A DNA stretch of 64,000 nt from Rhynchopus euleeides (taxonomy: Eukaryota > Euglenozoa > Diplonemea > Diplonemida > Diplonemidae): NCBI GenBank assembly GCA_963210315.1, contig OY723267.1:62001-126000 (forward strand), given 5' to 3'. The position numbers were made by a program, and so were the translations under genes. Shown here in pieces: positions 1-14,700 of this stretch. Every line of letters begins with the position of its first letter. Within the stretch, counting starts at the first letter, position 1. The notes under the pieces were generated by a model that saw nothing but the letters and a program-made list of their open reading frames with translations, ran no database searches and had not been told where the DNA came from.

Positions 1-3000
1 AAATCCCTGCTATTTTCCCGGTTTGGGCCACACAGCCAACATGAACGATTTCGCAGAAAACTGATGACCGTTTTCGATCCTGACATCGTGGGTATACCGG
101 GGAATTCACGATAAAAAAAATCGACGAAAAAGTCGGAGTGCACGATATTTTGCCACTGTAGGTGAAGTACCCACTTTTCCCCTTTGCCAAACAGGGAAAA
201 TGTCTTTATATAAACTTCTCCTGAACGGATCTTCGAATTTTTGATCGTAACCGGCCACAGTTGTAAATTTACTGGACCGCGGAATCCGAGAACATCGATC
301 AGTTATCACAGAAATTAGTAGAAGATATTTCAGAAATTTTTCACCCATTTACGGTTGAGGGTTATTATACTGTATTGCGGATTTGCGGGTAATTTCGGTG
401 CGGGAACGGCGCCCCAAATATTCTGACGACTCATGAATCGTGCGAGTGCACCGTGAAACGTACGGATTCCATCTAGATAGTGGCTTTGGCTTGCAATTTT
501 TTTTTCGAAAATTCGTTTTATTTTTTTGGGTCAAAACATGTGAAAAATGGGTTCCTAAGGGAAATCCCTGCTATTTTCCCGGTTTGGGCCACACAGCCAA
601 CATGAACGATTTCGCAGAAAACTGATGACCGTTTTCGATCCTGACATCGTGGGTATACCGGGGAATTCACGATAAAAAACATCGACGAAAAAGTCGGAGT
701 GCACGATATTTTGCCACTGTAGGTGAAGTACCCACTTTTCCCCTTTGCCAAACAGGGAAAATGTCTTTATATAAACTTCTCCTAAACGGATCCTCGCATT
801 TTTGATCGTAACCGGCCACAGTTGAAAATTTACTGGACCGCGGAATCCGAGAACATCGATCAGTTATCACAGAAATTAGTAGAAGATATTTCAGAAATTT
901 TTCACCCATTTACGGTTGAGGGTTATTATACTGTATTGCGGATTTGCGGGTAATTTCGGTGCGGGAACGGCGCCCCAAATATTCTGACGACTCATGAATC
1001 GTGCGAGTGCACCGTGAAACGTACGGATTCCATCTAGATAGTGGCTTTGGCTTGCAATTTTTTTTTCGAAAATTCGTTTTATTTTTTTGGGTCAAAACAT
1101 GTGAAAAATGGGTTCCTAAGGGAAATCCCTGCTATTTTCCCGGTTTGGGCCACACAGCCAACATGAACGATTTCGCAGAGAACTGATGACCGTTTTCGAT
1201 CCTGACATCGTGGGTATACCGGGGAATTCACGATAAAAAACATCGACGAAAAAGTCGGAGTGCACGATATTTTGCCACTGTAGGTGAAGTACCCACTTTT
1301 CCCCTTTGCCAAACAGGGAAAATGTCTTTATATAAACTTCTCCTGAACGGATCTTCGCATTTTTGATCGTAACCGGCCACAGTTGAAAATTTACTGGACC
1401 GCGGAATCCGAGAACATCGATCAGTTATCACAGAAATTAGTAGAAGATATTTCAGAAATTTTTCACCCATTTACGGTTGAGGGTTATTATACTGTATTGC
1501 GGATTTGCGGGTAATTTCGGTGCGGGAACGGCGCCCCAAATATTCTGACGACTCATGAATCGTGCGAGTGCACCGTGAAACGTACGGATTCCATCTAGAT
1601 AGTGGCTTTGGCTTGCAATTTTTTTTTCGAAAATTCGTTTTATTTTTTTGGGTCAAAACATGTGAAAAATGGGTTCCTAAGGGAAATCCCTGCTATTTTC
1701 CCGGTTTGGGCCACACAGCCAACATGAACGATTTCGCAGAGAACTGATGACCGTTTTCGATCCTGACATCGTGGGTATACCGGGGAATTCACGATAAAAA
1801 ACATCGACGAAAAAGTCGGAGTGCACGATATTTTGCCACTGTAGGTGAAGTACCCACTTTTCCCCTTTGCCAAACAGGGAAAATGTCTTTATATAAACTT
1901 CTCCTGAACGGATCCTCGCATTTTTGATCGTAACCGGCCACAGTTGAAAATTTACTGGACCGCGGAATCCGAGAACATCGATCAGTTATCACAGAAATTA
2001 GTAGAAGATATTTCAGAAATTTTTCACCCATTTACGGTTGAGGGTTATTATACTGTATTGCGGATTTGCGGGTAATTTCGGTGCGGGAACGGCGCCCCAA
2101 ATATTCTGACGACTCATGAATCGTGCGAGTGCACCGTGAAACGTACGGATTCCATCTAGATAGTGGCTTTGGCTTGCAATTCTTTTTTCGAAAATTCGTT
2201 TTATTTTTTTGGGTCAAAACATGTGAAAAATGGGTTCCTAAGGGAAATCCCTGCTATTTTCCCGGTTTGGGCCACACAGCCAACATGAACGATTTCGCAG
2301 AGAACTGATGACCGTTTTCGATCCTGACATCGTGGGTATACCGGGGAATTCACGATAAAAACCATCGACGAAAAAGTCGGAGTGCACGATATTTTGCCAC
2401 TGTAGGTGAAGTACCCACTTTTCCCCTTTGCCAAACAGGGAAAATGTCTTTATATATACTTCTCCTGAACGGATCTTCGCATTTTTGATCGTAACCGGCC
2501 ACAGTTGAAAATTTACTGGACCGCGGAATCCGAGAACATCGATCAGTTATCACAGAAATTAGTAGAAGATATTTCAGAAATTTTTCACCCATTTACGGTT
2601 GAGGGTTATTATACTGTATTGCGGATTTGCGGGTAATTTCGGTGCGGGAACGGCGCCCCAAATATTCTGACGACTCATGAATCGTGCGAGTGCACCGTGA
2701 AACGTACGGATTCCATCTAGATAGTGGCTTTGGCTTGCAATTTTGTTTTCGAAAATTCGTTTTATTTTTTTGGGTCAAAACATGTGAAAAATGGGTTCCT
2801 AAGGGAAATCCCTGCTATTTTCCCGGTTTGGGCCACACAGCCAACATGAACGATTTCGCAGAGAACTGATGACCGTTTTCGATCCTGACATCGTGGGTAT
2901 ACCGGGGAATTCACGATAAAAAACATCGACGAAAAAGTCGGAGTGCACGATATTTTGCCACTGTAGGTGAAGTACCCACTTTTCCCCTTTGCCAAACAGG

Positions 3001-6000
3001 GAAAATGTCTTTATATAAACTTCTCCTGAACGGATCTTCGCATTTTTGATCGTAACCGGCCACAGTTGAAAATTTACTGGACCGCGGAATCCGAGAACAT
3101 CGATCAGTTTTCACAGAAATTAGTAGAAGATATTTCAGAAATTTTTCACCCATTTACGGTTGAGGGTTATTATACTGTATTGCGGATTTGCGGGTAATTT
3201 CGGTGCGGGAACGGCGCCCCAAATATTCTGACGACTCATGAATCGTGCGAGTGCACCGTGAAACGTACGGATTCCATCTAGATAGTGGCTTTGGCTTGCA
3301 ATTTTTTTTTCGAAAATTCGTTTTATTTTTTTGGGTCAAAACATGTGAAAAATGGGTTCCTAAGGGAAATCCCTGCTATTTTCCCGGTTTGGGCCACACA
3401 GCCAACATGAACGATTTCGCAGAAAACTGATGACCGTTTTCGATCCTGACATCGTGGGTATACCGGGGAATTCACGATAAAAAACATCGACGAAAAAGTC
3501 GGAGTGCACGATATTTTGCCACTGTAGGTGAAGTACCCACTTTTCCCCTTTGCCAAACAGGGAAAATGTCTTTATATAAACTTCTCCTGAACGGATCTTC
3601 GCATTTTTGATCGTAACCGGCCACAGTTGAAAATTTACTGGACCGCGGAATCCGAGAACATCGATCAGTTATCACAGAAATTAGTAGAAGATATTTCAGA
3701 AATTTTTCACCCATTTACGGTTGAGGGTTATTATACTGTATTGCGGATTTGCGGGTAATTTCGGTGCGGGAACGGCGCCCCAAATATTCTGACGACTCAT
3801 GAATCGTGCGAGTGCACCGTGAAACGTACGGATTCCATCTAGATAGTGGCTTTGGCTTGCAATTTTTTTTTCGAAAATTCGTTTTATTTTTTTGGGTCAA
3901 AACATGTGAAAAATGGGTTCCTAAGGGAAATCCCTGCTATTTTCCCGGTTTGGGCCACACAGCCAACATGAACGATTTCGCAGAGAACTGATGACCGTTT
4001 TCGATCCTGACATCGTGGGTATACCGGGGAATTCACGATAAAAAACATCGACGAAAAAGTCGGAGTGCACGATATTTTGCCACTGTAGGTGAAGTACCCA
4101 CTTTTCCCCTTTGCCAAACAGGGAAAATGTCTTTATATAAACTTCTCCTGAACGGATCTTCGCATTTTTGATCGTAACCGGCCACAGTTGAAAATTTACT
4201 GGACCGCGGAATCCGAGAACATCGATCAGTTATCACAGAAATTAGTAGAAGATATTTCAGAAATTTTTCACCCATTTACGGTTGAGGGTTATTATACTGT
4301 ATTGCGGATTTGCGGGTAATTTCGGTGCGGGAACGGCGCCCCAAATATTCTGACGACTCATGAATCGTGCGAGTGCACCGTGAAACGTACGGATTCCATC
4401 TAGATAGTGGCTTTGGCTTGCAATTTTTTTTTCGAAAATTCGTTTTATTTTTTTGGGTCAAAACATGTGAAAAATGGGTTCCTAAGGGAAATCCCTGCTA
4501 TTTTCCCGGTTTGGGCCACACAGCCAACATGAACGATTTCGCAGAAAACTGATGACCGTTTTCGATCCTGACATCGTGGGTATACCGGGGAATTCACGAT
4601 AAAAAAAATCGACGAAAAAGTCGGAGTGCACGATATTTTGCCACTGTAGGTGAAGTACCCACTTTTCCCCTTTGCCAAACAGGGAAAATGTCTTTATATA
4701 AACTTCTCCTGAACGGATCTTCGAATTTTTGATCGTAACCGGCCACAGTTGTAAATTTACTGGACCGCGGAATCCGAGAACATCGATCAGTTATCACAGA
4801 AATTAGTAGAAGATATTTCAGAAATTTTTCACCCATTTACGGTTGAGGGTTATTATACTGTATTGCGGATTTGCGGGTAATTTCGGTGCGGGAACGGCGC
4901 CCCAAATATTCTGACGACTCATGAATCGTGCGAGTGCACCGTGAAACGTACGGATTCCATCTAGATAGTGGCTTTGGCTTGCAATTTTTTTTTCGAAAAT
5001 TCGTTTTATTTTTTTGGGTCAAAACATGTGAAAAATGGGTTCCTAAGGGAAATCCCTGCTATTTTCCCGGTTTGGGCCACACAGCCAACATGAACGATTT
5101 CGCAGAGAACTGATGACCGTTTTCGATCCTGACATCGTGGGTATACCGGGGAATTCACGATAAAAAACATCGACGAAAAAGTCGGAGTGCACGATATTTT
5201 GCCACTGTAGGTGAAGTACCCACTTTTCCCCTTTGCCAAACAGGGAAAATGTCTTTATATAAACTTCTCCTGAACGGATCTTCGCATTTTTGATCGTAAC
5301 CGGCCACAGTTGAAAATTTACTGGACCGCGGAATCCGAGAACATCGATCAGTTATCACAGAAATTAGTAGAAGATATTTCAGAAATTTTTCACCCATTTA
5401 CGGTTGAGGGTTATTATACTGTATTGCGGATTTGCGGGTAATTTCGGTGCGGGAACGGCGCCCCAAATATTCTGACGACTCATGAATCGTGCGAGTGCAC
5501 CGTGAAACGTACGGATTCCATCTAGATAGTGGCTTTGGCTTGCAATTTTTTTTTCGAAAATTCGTTTTATTTTTTTGGGTCAAAACATGTGAAAAATGGG
5601 TTCCTAAGGGAAATCCCTGCTATTTTCCCGGTTTGGGCCACACAGCCAACATGAACGATTTCGCAGAAAACTGATGACCGTTTTCGATCCTGACATCGTG
5701 GGTATACCGGGGAATTCACGATAAAAAAAATCGACGAAAAAGTCGGAGTGCACGATATTTTGCCACTGTAGGTGAAGTACCCACTTTTCCCCTTTGCCAA
5801 ACAGGGAAAATGTCTTTATATAAACTTCTCCTGAACGGATCTTCGAATTTTTGATCGTAACCGGCCACAGTTGTAAATTTACTGGACCGCGGAATCCGAG
5901 AACATCGATCAGTTATCACAGAAATTAGTAGAAGATATTTCAGAAATTTTTCACCCATTTACGGTTGAGGGTTATTATACTGTATTGCGGATTTGCGGGT

Positions 6001-9000
6001 AATTTCGGTGCGGGAACGGCGCCCCAAATATTCTGACGACTCATGAATCGTGCGAGTGCACCGTGAAACGTACGGATTCCATCTAGATAGTGGCTTTGGC
6101 TTGCAATTTTTTTTTCGAAAATTCGTTTTATTTTTTTGGGTCAAAACATGTGAAAAATGGGTTCCTAAGGGAAATCCCTGCTATTTTCCCGGTTTGGGCC
6201 ACACAGCCAACATGAACGATTTCGCAGAGAACTGATGACCGTTTTCGATCCTGACATCGTGGGTATACCGGGGAATTCACGATAAAAAACATCGACGAAA
6301 AAGTCGGAGTGCACGATATTTTGCCACTGTAGGTGAAGTACCCACTTTTCCCCTTTGCCAAACAGGGAAAATGTCTTTATATAAACTTCTCCTGAACGGA
6401 TCTTCGCATTTTTGATCGTAACCGGCCACAGTTGAAAATTTACTGGACCGCGGAATCCGAGAACATCGATCAGTTATCACAGAAATTAGTAGAAGATATT
6501 TCAGAAATTTTTCACCCATTTACGGTTGAGGGTTATTATACTGTATTGCGGATTTGCGGGTAATTTCGGTGCGGGAACGGCGCCCCAAATATTCTGACGA
6601 CTCATGAATCGTGCGAGTGCACCGTGAAACGTACGGATTCCATCTAGATAGTGGCTTTGGCTTGCAATTTTTTTTTCGAAAATTCGTTTTATTTTTTTGG
6701 GTCAAAACATGTGAAAAATGGGTTCCTAAGGGAAATCCCTGCTATTTTCCCGGTTTGGGCCACACAGCCAACATGAACGATTTCGCAGAAAACTGATGAC
6801 CGTTTTCGATCCTGACATCGTGGGTATACCGGGGAATTCACGATAAAAAAAATCGACGAAAAAGTCGGAGTGCACGATATTTTGCCACTGTAGGTGAAGT
6901 ACCCACTTTTCCCCTTTGCCAAACAGGGAAAATGTCTTTATATAAACTTCTCCTGAACGGATCTTCGAATTTTTGATCGTAACCGGCCACAGTTGTAAAT
7001 TTACTGGACCGCGGAATCCGAGAACATCGATCAGTTATCACAGAAATTAGTAGAAGATATTTCAGAAATTTTTCACCCATTTACGGTTGAGGGTTATTAT
7101 ACTGTATTGCGGATTTGCGGGTAATTTCGGTGCGGGAACGGCGCCCCAAATATTCTGACGACTCATGAATCGTGCGAGTGCACCGTGAAACGTACGGATT
7201 CCATCTAGATAGTGGCTTTGGCTTGCAATTTTTTTTTCGAAAATTCGTTTTATTTTTTTGGGTCAAAACATGTGAAAAATGGGTTCCTAAGGGAAATCCC
7301 TGCTATTTTCCCGGTTTGGGCCACACAGCCAACATGAACGATTTCGCAGAAAACTGATGACCGTTTTCGATCCTGACATCGTGGGTATACCGGGGAATTC
7401 ACGATAAAAAACATCGACGAAAAAGTCGGAGTGCACGATATTTTGCCACTGTAGGTGAAGTACCCACTTTTCCCCTTTGCCAAACAGGGAAAATGTCTTT
7501 ATATAAACTTCTCCTGAACGGATCTTCGCATTTTTGATCGTAACCGGCCACAGTTGAAAATTTACTGGACCGCGGAATCCGAGAACATCGATCAGTTATC
7601 ACAGAAATTAGTAGAAGATATTTCAGAAATTTTTCACCCATTTACGGTTGAGGGTTATTATACTGTATTGCGGATTTGCGGGTAATTTCGGTGCGGGAAC
7701 GGCGCCCCAAATATTCTGACGACTCATGAATCGTGCGAGTGCACCGTGAAACGTACGGATTCCATCTAGATAGTGGCTTTGGCTTGCAATTTTTTTTTCG
7801 AAAATTCGTTTTATTTTTTTGGGTCAAAACATGTGAAAAATGGGTTCCTAAGGGAAATCCCTGCTATTTTCCCGGTTTGGGCCACACAGCCAACATGAAC
7901 GATTTCGCAGAAAACTGATGACCGTTTTCGATCCTGACATCGTGGGTATACCGGGGAATTCACGATAAAAAACATCGACGAAAAAGTCGGAGTGCACGAT
8001 ATTTTGCCACTGTAGGTGAAGTACCCACTTTTCCCCTTTGCCAAACAGGGAAAATGTCTTTATATAAACTTCTCCTGAACGGATCTTCGAATTTTTGATC
8101 GTAACCGGCCACAGTTGTAAATTTACTGGACCGCGGAATCCGAGAACATCGATCAGTTATCACAGAAATTAGTAGAAGATATTTCAGAAATTTTTCACCC
8201 ATTTACGGTTGAGGGTTATTATACTGTATTGCGGATTTGCGGGTAATTTCGGTGCGGGAACGGCGCCCCAAATATTCTGACGACTCATGAATCGTGCGAG
8301 TGCACCGTGAAACGTACGGATTCCATCTAGATAGTGGCTTTGGCTTGCAATTTTTTTTTCGAAAATTCGTTTTATTTTTTTGGGTCAAAACATGTGAAAA
8401 ATGGGTTCCTAAGGGAAATCCCTGCTATTTTCCCGGTTTGGGCCACACAGCCAACATGAACGATTTCGCAGAAAACTGATGACCGTTTTCGATCCTGACA
8501 TCGTGGGTATACCGGGGAATTCACGATAAAAAACATCGACGAAAAAGTCGGAGTGCACGATATTTTGCCACTGTAGGTGAAGTACCCACTTTTCCCCTTT
8601 GCCAAACAGGGAAAATGTCTTTATATAAACTTCTCCTGAACGGATCTTCGAATTTTTGATCGTAACCGGCCACAGTTGTAAATTTACTGGACCGCGGAAT
8701 CCGAGAACATCGATCAGTTATCACAGAAATTAGTAGAAGATATTTCAGAAATTTTTCACCCATTTACGGTTGAGGGTTATTATACTGTATTGCGGATTTG
8801 CGGGTAATTTCGGTGCGGGAACGGCGCCCCAAATATTCTGACGACTCATGAATCGTGCGAGTGCACCGTGAAACGTACGGATTCCATCTAGATAGTGGCT
8901 TTGGCTTGCAATTTTTTTTTCGAAAATTCGTTTTATTTTTTTGGGTCAAAACATGTGAAAAATGGGTTCCTAAGGGAAATCCCTGCTATTTTCCCGGTTT

Positions 9001-11737
9001 GGGCCACACAGCCAACATGAACGATTTCGCAGAGAACTGATGACCGTTTTCGATCCTGACATCGTGGGTATACCGGGGAATTCACGATAAAAAACATCGA
9101 CGAAAAAGTCGGAGTGCACGATATTTTGCCACTGTAGGTGAAGTACCCACTTTTCCCCTTTGCCAAACAGGGAAAATGTCTTTATATAAACTTCTCCTGA
9201 ACGGATCTTCGCATTTTTGATCGTAACCGGCCACAGTTGAAAATTTACTGGACCGCGGAATCCGAGAACATCGATCAGTTATCACAGAAATTAGTAGAAG
9301 ATATTTCAGAAATTTTTCACCCATTTACGGTTGAGGGTTATTATACTGTATTGCGGATTTGCGGGTAATTTCGGTGCGGGAACGGCGCCCCAAATATTCT
9401 GACGACTCATGAATCGTGCGAGTGCACCGTGAAACGTACGGATTCCATCTAGATAGTGGCTTTGGCTTGCAATTTTTTTTTCGAAAATTCGTTTTATTTT
9501 TTTGGGTCAAAACATGTGAAAAATGGGTTCCTAAGGGAAATCCCTGCTATTTTCCCGGTTTGGGCCACACAGCCAACATGAACGATTTCGCAGAAAACTG
9601 ATGACCGTTTTCGATCCTGACATCGTGGGTATACCGGGGAATTCACGATAAAAAAAATCGACGAAAAAGTCGGAGTGCACGATATTTTGCCACTGTAGGT
9701 GAAGTACCCACTTTTCCCCTTTGCCAAACAGGGAAAATGTCTTTATATAAACTTCTCCTGAACGGATCTTCGAATTTTTGATCGTAACCGGCCACAGTTG
9801 TAAACTTACTGGACCGCGGAATCCGAGAACATCGATCAGTTATCACAGAAATTAGTAGAAGATATTTCAGAAATTTTTCACCCATTTACGGTTGAGGGTT
9901 ATTATACTGTATTGCGGATTTGCGGGTAATTTCGGTGCGGGAACGGCGCCCCAAATATTCTGACGACTCATGAATCGTGCGAGTGCACCGTGAAACGTAC
10001 GGATTCCATCTAGATAGTGGCTTTGGCTTGCAATTTTTTTTTCGAAAATTCGTTTTATTTTTTTGGGTCAAAACATGTGAAAAATGGGTTCCTAAGGGAA
10101 ATCCCTGCTATTTTCCCGGTTTGGGCCACACAGCCAACATGAACGATTTCGCAGAAAACTGATGACCGTTTTCGATCCTGACATCGTGGGTATACCGGGG
10201 AATTCACGATAAAAAACATCGACGAAAAAGTCGGAGTGCACGATATTTTGCCACTGTAGGTGAAGTACCCACTTTTCCCCTTTGCCAAACAGGGAAAATG
10301 TCTTTATATAAACTTCTCCTGAACGGATCTTCGCATTTTTGATCGTAACCGGCCACAGTTGAAAATTTACTGGACCGCGGAATCCGAGAACATCGATCAG
10401 TTATCACAGAAATTAGTAGAAGATATTTCAGAAATTTTTCACCCATTTACGGTTGAGGGTTATTATACTGTATTGCGGATTTGCGGGTAATTTCGGTGCG
10501 GGAACGGCGCCCCAAATATTCTGACGACTCATGAATCGTGCGAGTGCACCGTGAAACGTACGGATTCCATCTAGATAGTGGCTTTGGCTTGCAATTTTTT
10601 TTTCGAAAATTCGTTTTATTTTTTTGGGTCAAAACATGTGAAAAATGGGTTCCTAAGGGAAATCCCTGCTATTTTCCCGGTTTGGGCCACACAGCCAACA
10701 TGAACGATTTCGCAGAAAACTGATGACCGTTTTCGATCCTGACATCGTGGGTATACCGGGGAATTCACGATAAAAAAAATCGACGAAAAAGTCGGAGTGC
10801 ACGATATTTTGCCACTGTAGGTGAAGTACCCACTTTTCCCCTTTGCCAAACAGGGAAAATGTCTTTATATAAACTTCTCCTGAACGGATCTTCGAATTTT
10901 TGATCGTAACCGGCCACAGTTGTAAATTTACTGGACCGCGGAATCCGAGAACATCGATCAGTTATCACAGAAATTAGTAGAAGATATTTCAGAAATTTTT
11001 CACCCATTTACGGTTGAGGGTTATTATACTGTATTGCGGATTTGCGGGTAATTTCGGTGCGGGAACGGCGCCCCAAATATTCTGACGACTCATGAATCGT
11101 GCGAGTGCACCGTGAAACGTACGGATTCCATCTAGATAGTGGCTTTGGCTTGCAATTTTTTTTTCGAAAATTCGTTTTATTTTTTTGGGTCAAAACATGT
11201 GAAAAATGGGTTCCTAAGGGAAATCCCTGCTATTTTCCCGGTTTGGGCCACACAGCCAACATGAACGATTTCGCAGAAAACTGATGACCGTTTTCGATCC
11301 TGACATCGTGGGTATACCGGGGAATTCACGATAAAAAAAATCGACGAAAAAGTCGGAGTGCACGATATTTTGCCACTGTAGGTGAAGTACCCACTTTTCC
11401 CCTTTGCCAAACAGGGAAAATGTCTTTATATAAACTTCTCCTGAACGGATCTTCGAATTTTTGATCGTAACCGGCCACAGTTGTAAATTTACTGGACCGC
11501 GGAATCCGAGAACATCGATCAGTTATCACAGAAATTAGTAGAAGATATTTCAGAAATTTTTCACCCATTTACGGTTGAGGGTTATTATACTGTATTGCGG
11601 ATTTGCGGGTAATTTCGGTGCGGGAACGGCGCCCCAAATATTCTGACGACTCATGAATCGTGCGAGTGCACCGTGAAACGTACGGATTCCATCTAGATAG
11701 TGGCTTTGGCTTGCAATTTTTTTTTCGAAAATTCGTT

Positions 11738-14700
11738 TTATTTTTTTGGGTCAAAACATGTGAAAAATGGGTTCCTAAGGGAAATCCCTGCTATTTTCCC
11801 GGTTTGGGCCACACAGCCAACATGAACGATTTCGCAGAAAACTGATGACCGTTTTCGATCCTGACATCGTGGGTATACCGGGGAATTCACGATAAAAAAC
11901 ATCGACGAAAAAGTCGGAGTGCACGATATTTTGCCACTGTAGGTGAAGTACCCACTTTTCCCCTTTGCCAAACAGGGAAAATGTCTTTATATAAACTTCT
12001 CCTGAACGGATCCTCGCATTTTTGATCGTAACCGGCCACAGTTGAAAATTTACTGGACCGCGGAATCCGAGAACATCGATCAGTTATCACAGAAATTAGT
12101 AGAAGATATTTCAGAAATTTTTCACCCATTTACGGTTGAGGGTTATTATACTGTATTGCGGATTTGCGGGTAATTTCGGTGCGGGAACGGCGCCCCAAAT
12201 ATTCTGACGACTCATGAATCGTGCGAGTGCACCGTGAAACGTACGGATTCCATCTAGATAGTGGCTTTGGCTTGCAATTTCTTTTTCGAAAATTCGTTTT
12301 ATTTTTTTGGGTCAAAACATGTGAAAAATGGGTTCCTAAGGGAAATCCCTGCTATTTTCCCGGTTTGGGCCACACAGCCAACATGAACGATTTCGCAGAG
12401 AACTGATGACCGTTTTCGATCCTGACATCGTGGGTATACCGGGGAATTCACGATAAAAACCATCGACGAAAAAGTCGGAGTGCACGATATTTTGCCACTG
12501 TAGGTGAAGTACCCACTTTTCCCCTTTGCCAAACAGGGAAAATGTCTTTATATAAACTTCTCCTGAACGGATCTTCGCATTTTTGATCGTAACCGGCCAC
12601 AGTTGAAAATTTACTGGACCGCGGAATCCGAGAACATCGATCAGTTATCACAGAAATTAGTAGAAGATATTTCAGAAATTTTTCACCCATTTACGGTTGA
12701 GGGTTATTATACTGTATTGCGGATTTGCGGGTAATTTCGGTGCGGGAACGGCGCCCCAAATATTCTGACGACTCATGAATCGTGCGAGTGCACCGTGAAA
12801 CGTACGGATTCCATCTAGATAGTGGCTTTGGCTTGCAATTTTTTTTTCGAAAATTCGTTTTATTTTTTTGGGTCAAAACATGTGAAAAATGGGTTCCTAA
12901 GGGAAATCCCTGCTATTTTCCCGGTTTGGGCCACACAGCCAACATGAACGATTTCGCAGAGAACTGATGACCGTTTTCGATCCTGACATCGTGGGTATAC
13001 CGGGGAATTCACGATAAAAAACATCGACGAAAAAGTCGGAGTGCACGATATTTTGCCACTGTAGGTGAAGTACCCACTTTTCCCCTTTGCCAAACAGGGA
13101 AAATGTCTTTATATAAACTTCTCCTGAACGGATCTTCGCATTTGTGATCGTAACCGGCCACAGTTGAAAATTTACTGGACCGCGGAATCCGAGAACATCG
13201 ATCAGTTATCACAGAAATTAGTAGAAGATATTTCAGAAATTTTTCACCCATTTACGGTTGAGGGTTATTATACTGTATTGCGGATTTGCGGGTAATTTCG
13301 GTGCGGGAACGGCGCCCCAAATATTCTGACGACTCATGAATCGTGCGAGTGCACCGTGAAACGTACGGATTCCATCTAGATAGTGGCTTTGGCTTGCAAT
13401 TTTTTTTTCGAAAATTCGTTTTAGTTTTTTGGGTCAAAACATGTGAAAAATGGGTTCCTAAGGGAAATCCCTGCTATTTTCCCGGTTTGGGCCACACAGC
13501 CAACATGAACGATTTCGCAGAAAACTGATGACCGTTTTCGATCCTGACATCGTGGGTATACCGGGGAATTCACGATAAAAAAAATCGACGAAAAAGTCGG
13601 AGTGCACGATATTTTGCCACTGTAGGTGAAGTACCCACTTTTCCCCTTTGCCAAACAGGGAAAATGTCTTTATATAAACTTCTCCTGAACGGATCTTCGA
13701 ATTTTTGATCGTAACCGGCCACAGTTGTAAATTTACTGGACCGCGGAATCCGAGAACATCGATCAGTTATCACAGAAATTAGTAGAAGATATTTCAGAAA
13801 TTTTTCACCCATTTACGGTTGAGGGTTATTATACTGTATTGCGGATTTGCGGGTAATTTCGGTGCGGGAACGGCGCCCCAAATATTCTGACGACTCATGA
13901 ATCGTGCGAGTGCACCGTGAAACGTACGGATTCCATCTAGATAGTGGCTTTGGCTTGCAATTTTTTTTTCGAAAATTCGTTTTATTTTTTTGGGTCAAAA
14001 CATGTGAAAAATGGGTTCCTAAGGGAAATCCCTGCTATTTTCCCGGTTTGGGCCACACAGCCAACATGAACGATTTCGCAGAAAACTGATGACCGTTTTC
14101 GATCCTGACATCGTGGGTATACCGGGGAATTCACGATAAAAAACATCGACGAAAAAGTCGGAGTGCACGATATTTTGCCACTGTAGGTGAAGTACCCACT
14201 TTTCCCCTTTGCCAAACAGGGAAAATGTCTTTATATAAACTTCTCCTGAACGGATCCTCGCATTTTTGATCGTAACCGGCCACAGTTGAAAATTTACTGG
14301 ACCGCGGAATCCGAGAACATCGATCAGTTATCACAGAAATTAGTAGAAGATATTTCAGAAATTTTTCACCCATTTACGGTTGAGGGTTATTATACTGTAT
14401 TGCGGATTTGCGGGTAATTTCGGTGCGGGAACGGCGCCCCAAATATTCTGACGACTCATGAATCGTGCGAGTGCACCGTGAAACGTACGGATTCCATCTA
14501 GATAGTGGCTTTGGCTTGCAATTTCTTTTTCGAAAATTCGTTTTATTTTTTTGGGTCAAAACATGTGAAAAATGGGTTCCTAAGGGAAATCCCTGCTATT
14601 TTCCCGGTTTGGGCCACACAGCCAACATGAACGATTTCGCAGAGAACTGATGACCGTTTTCGATCCTGACATCGTGGGTATACCGGGGAATTCACGATAA

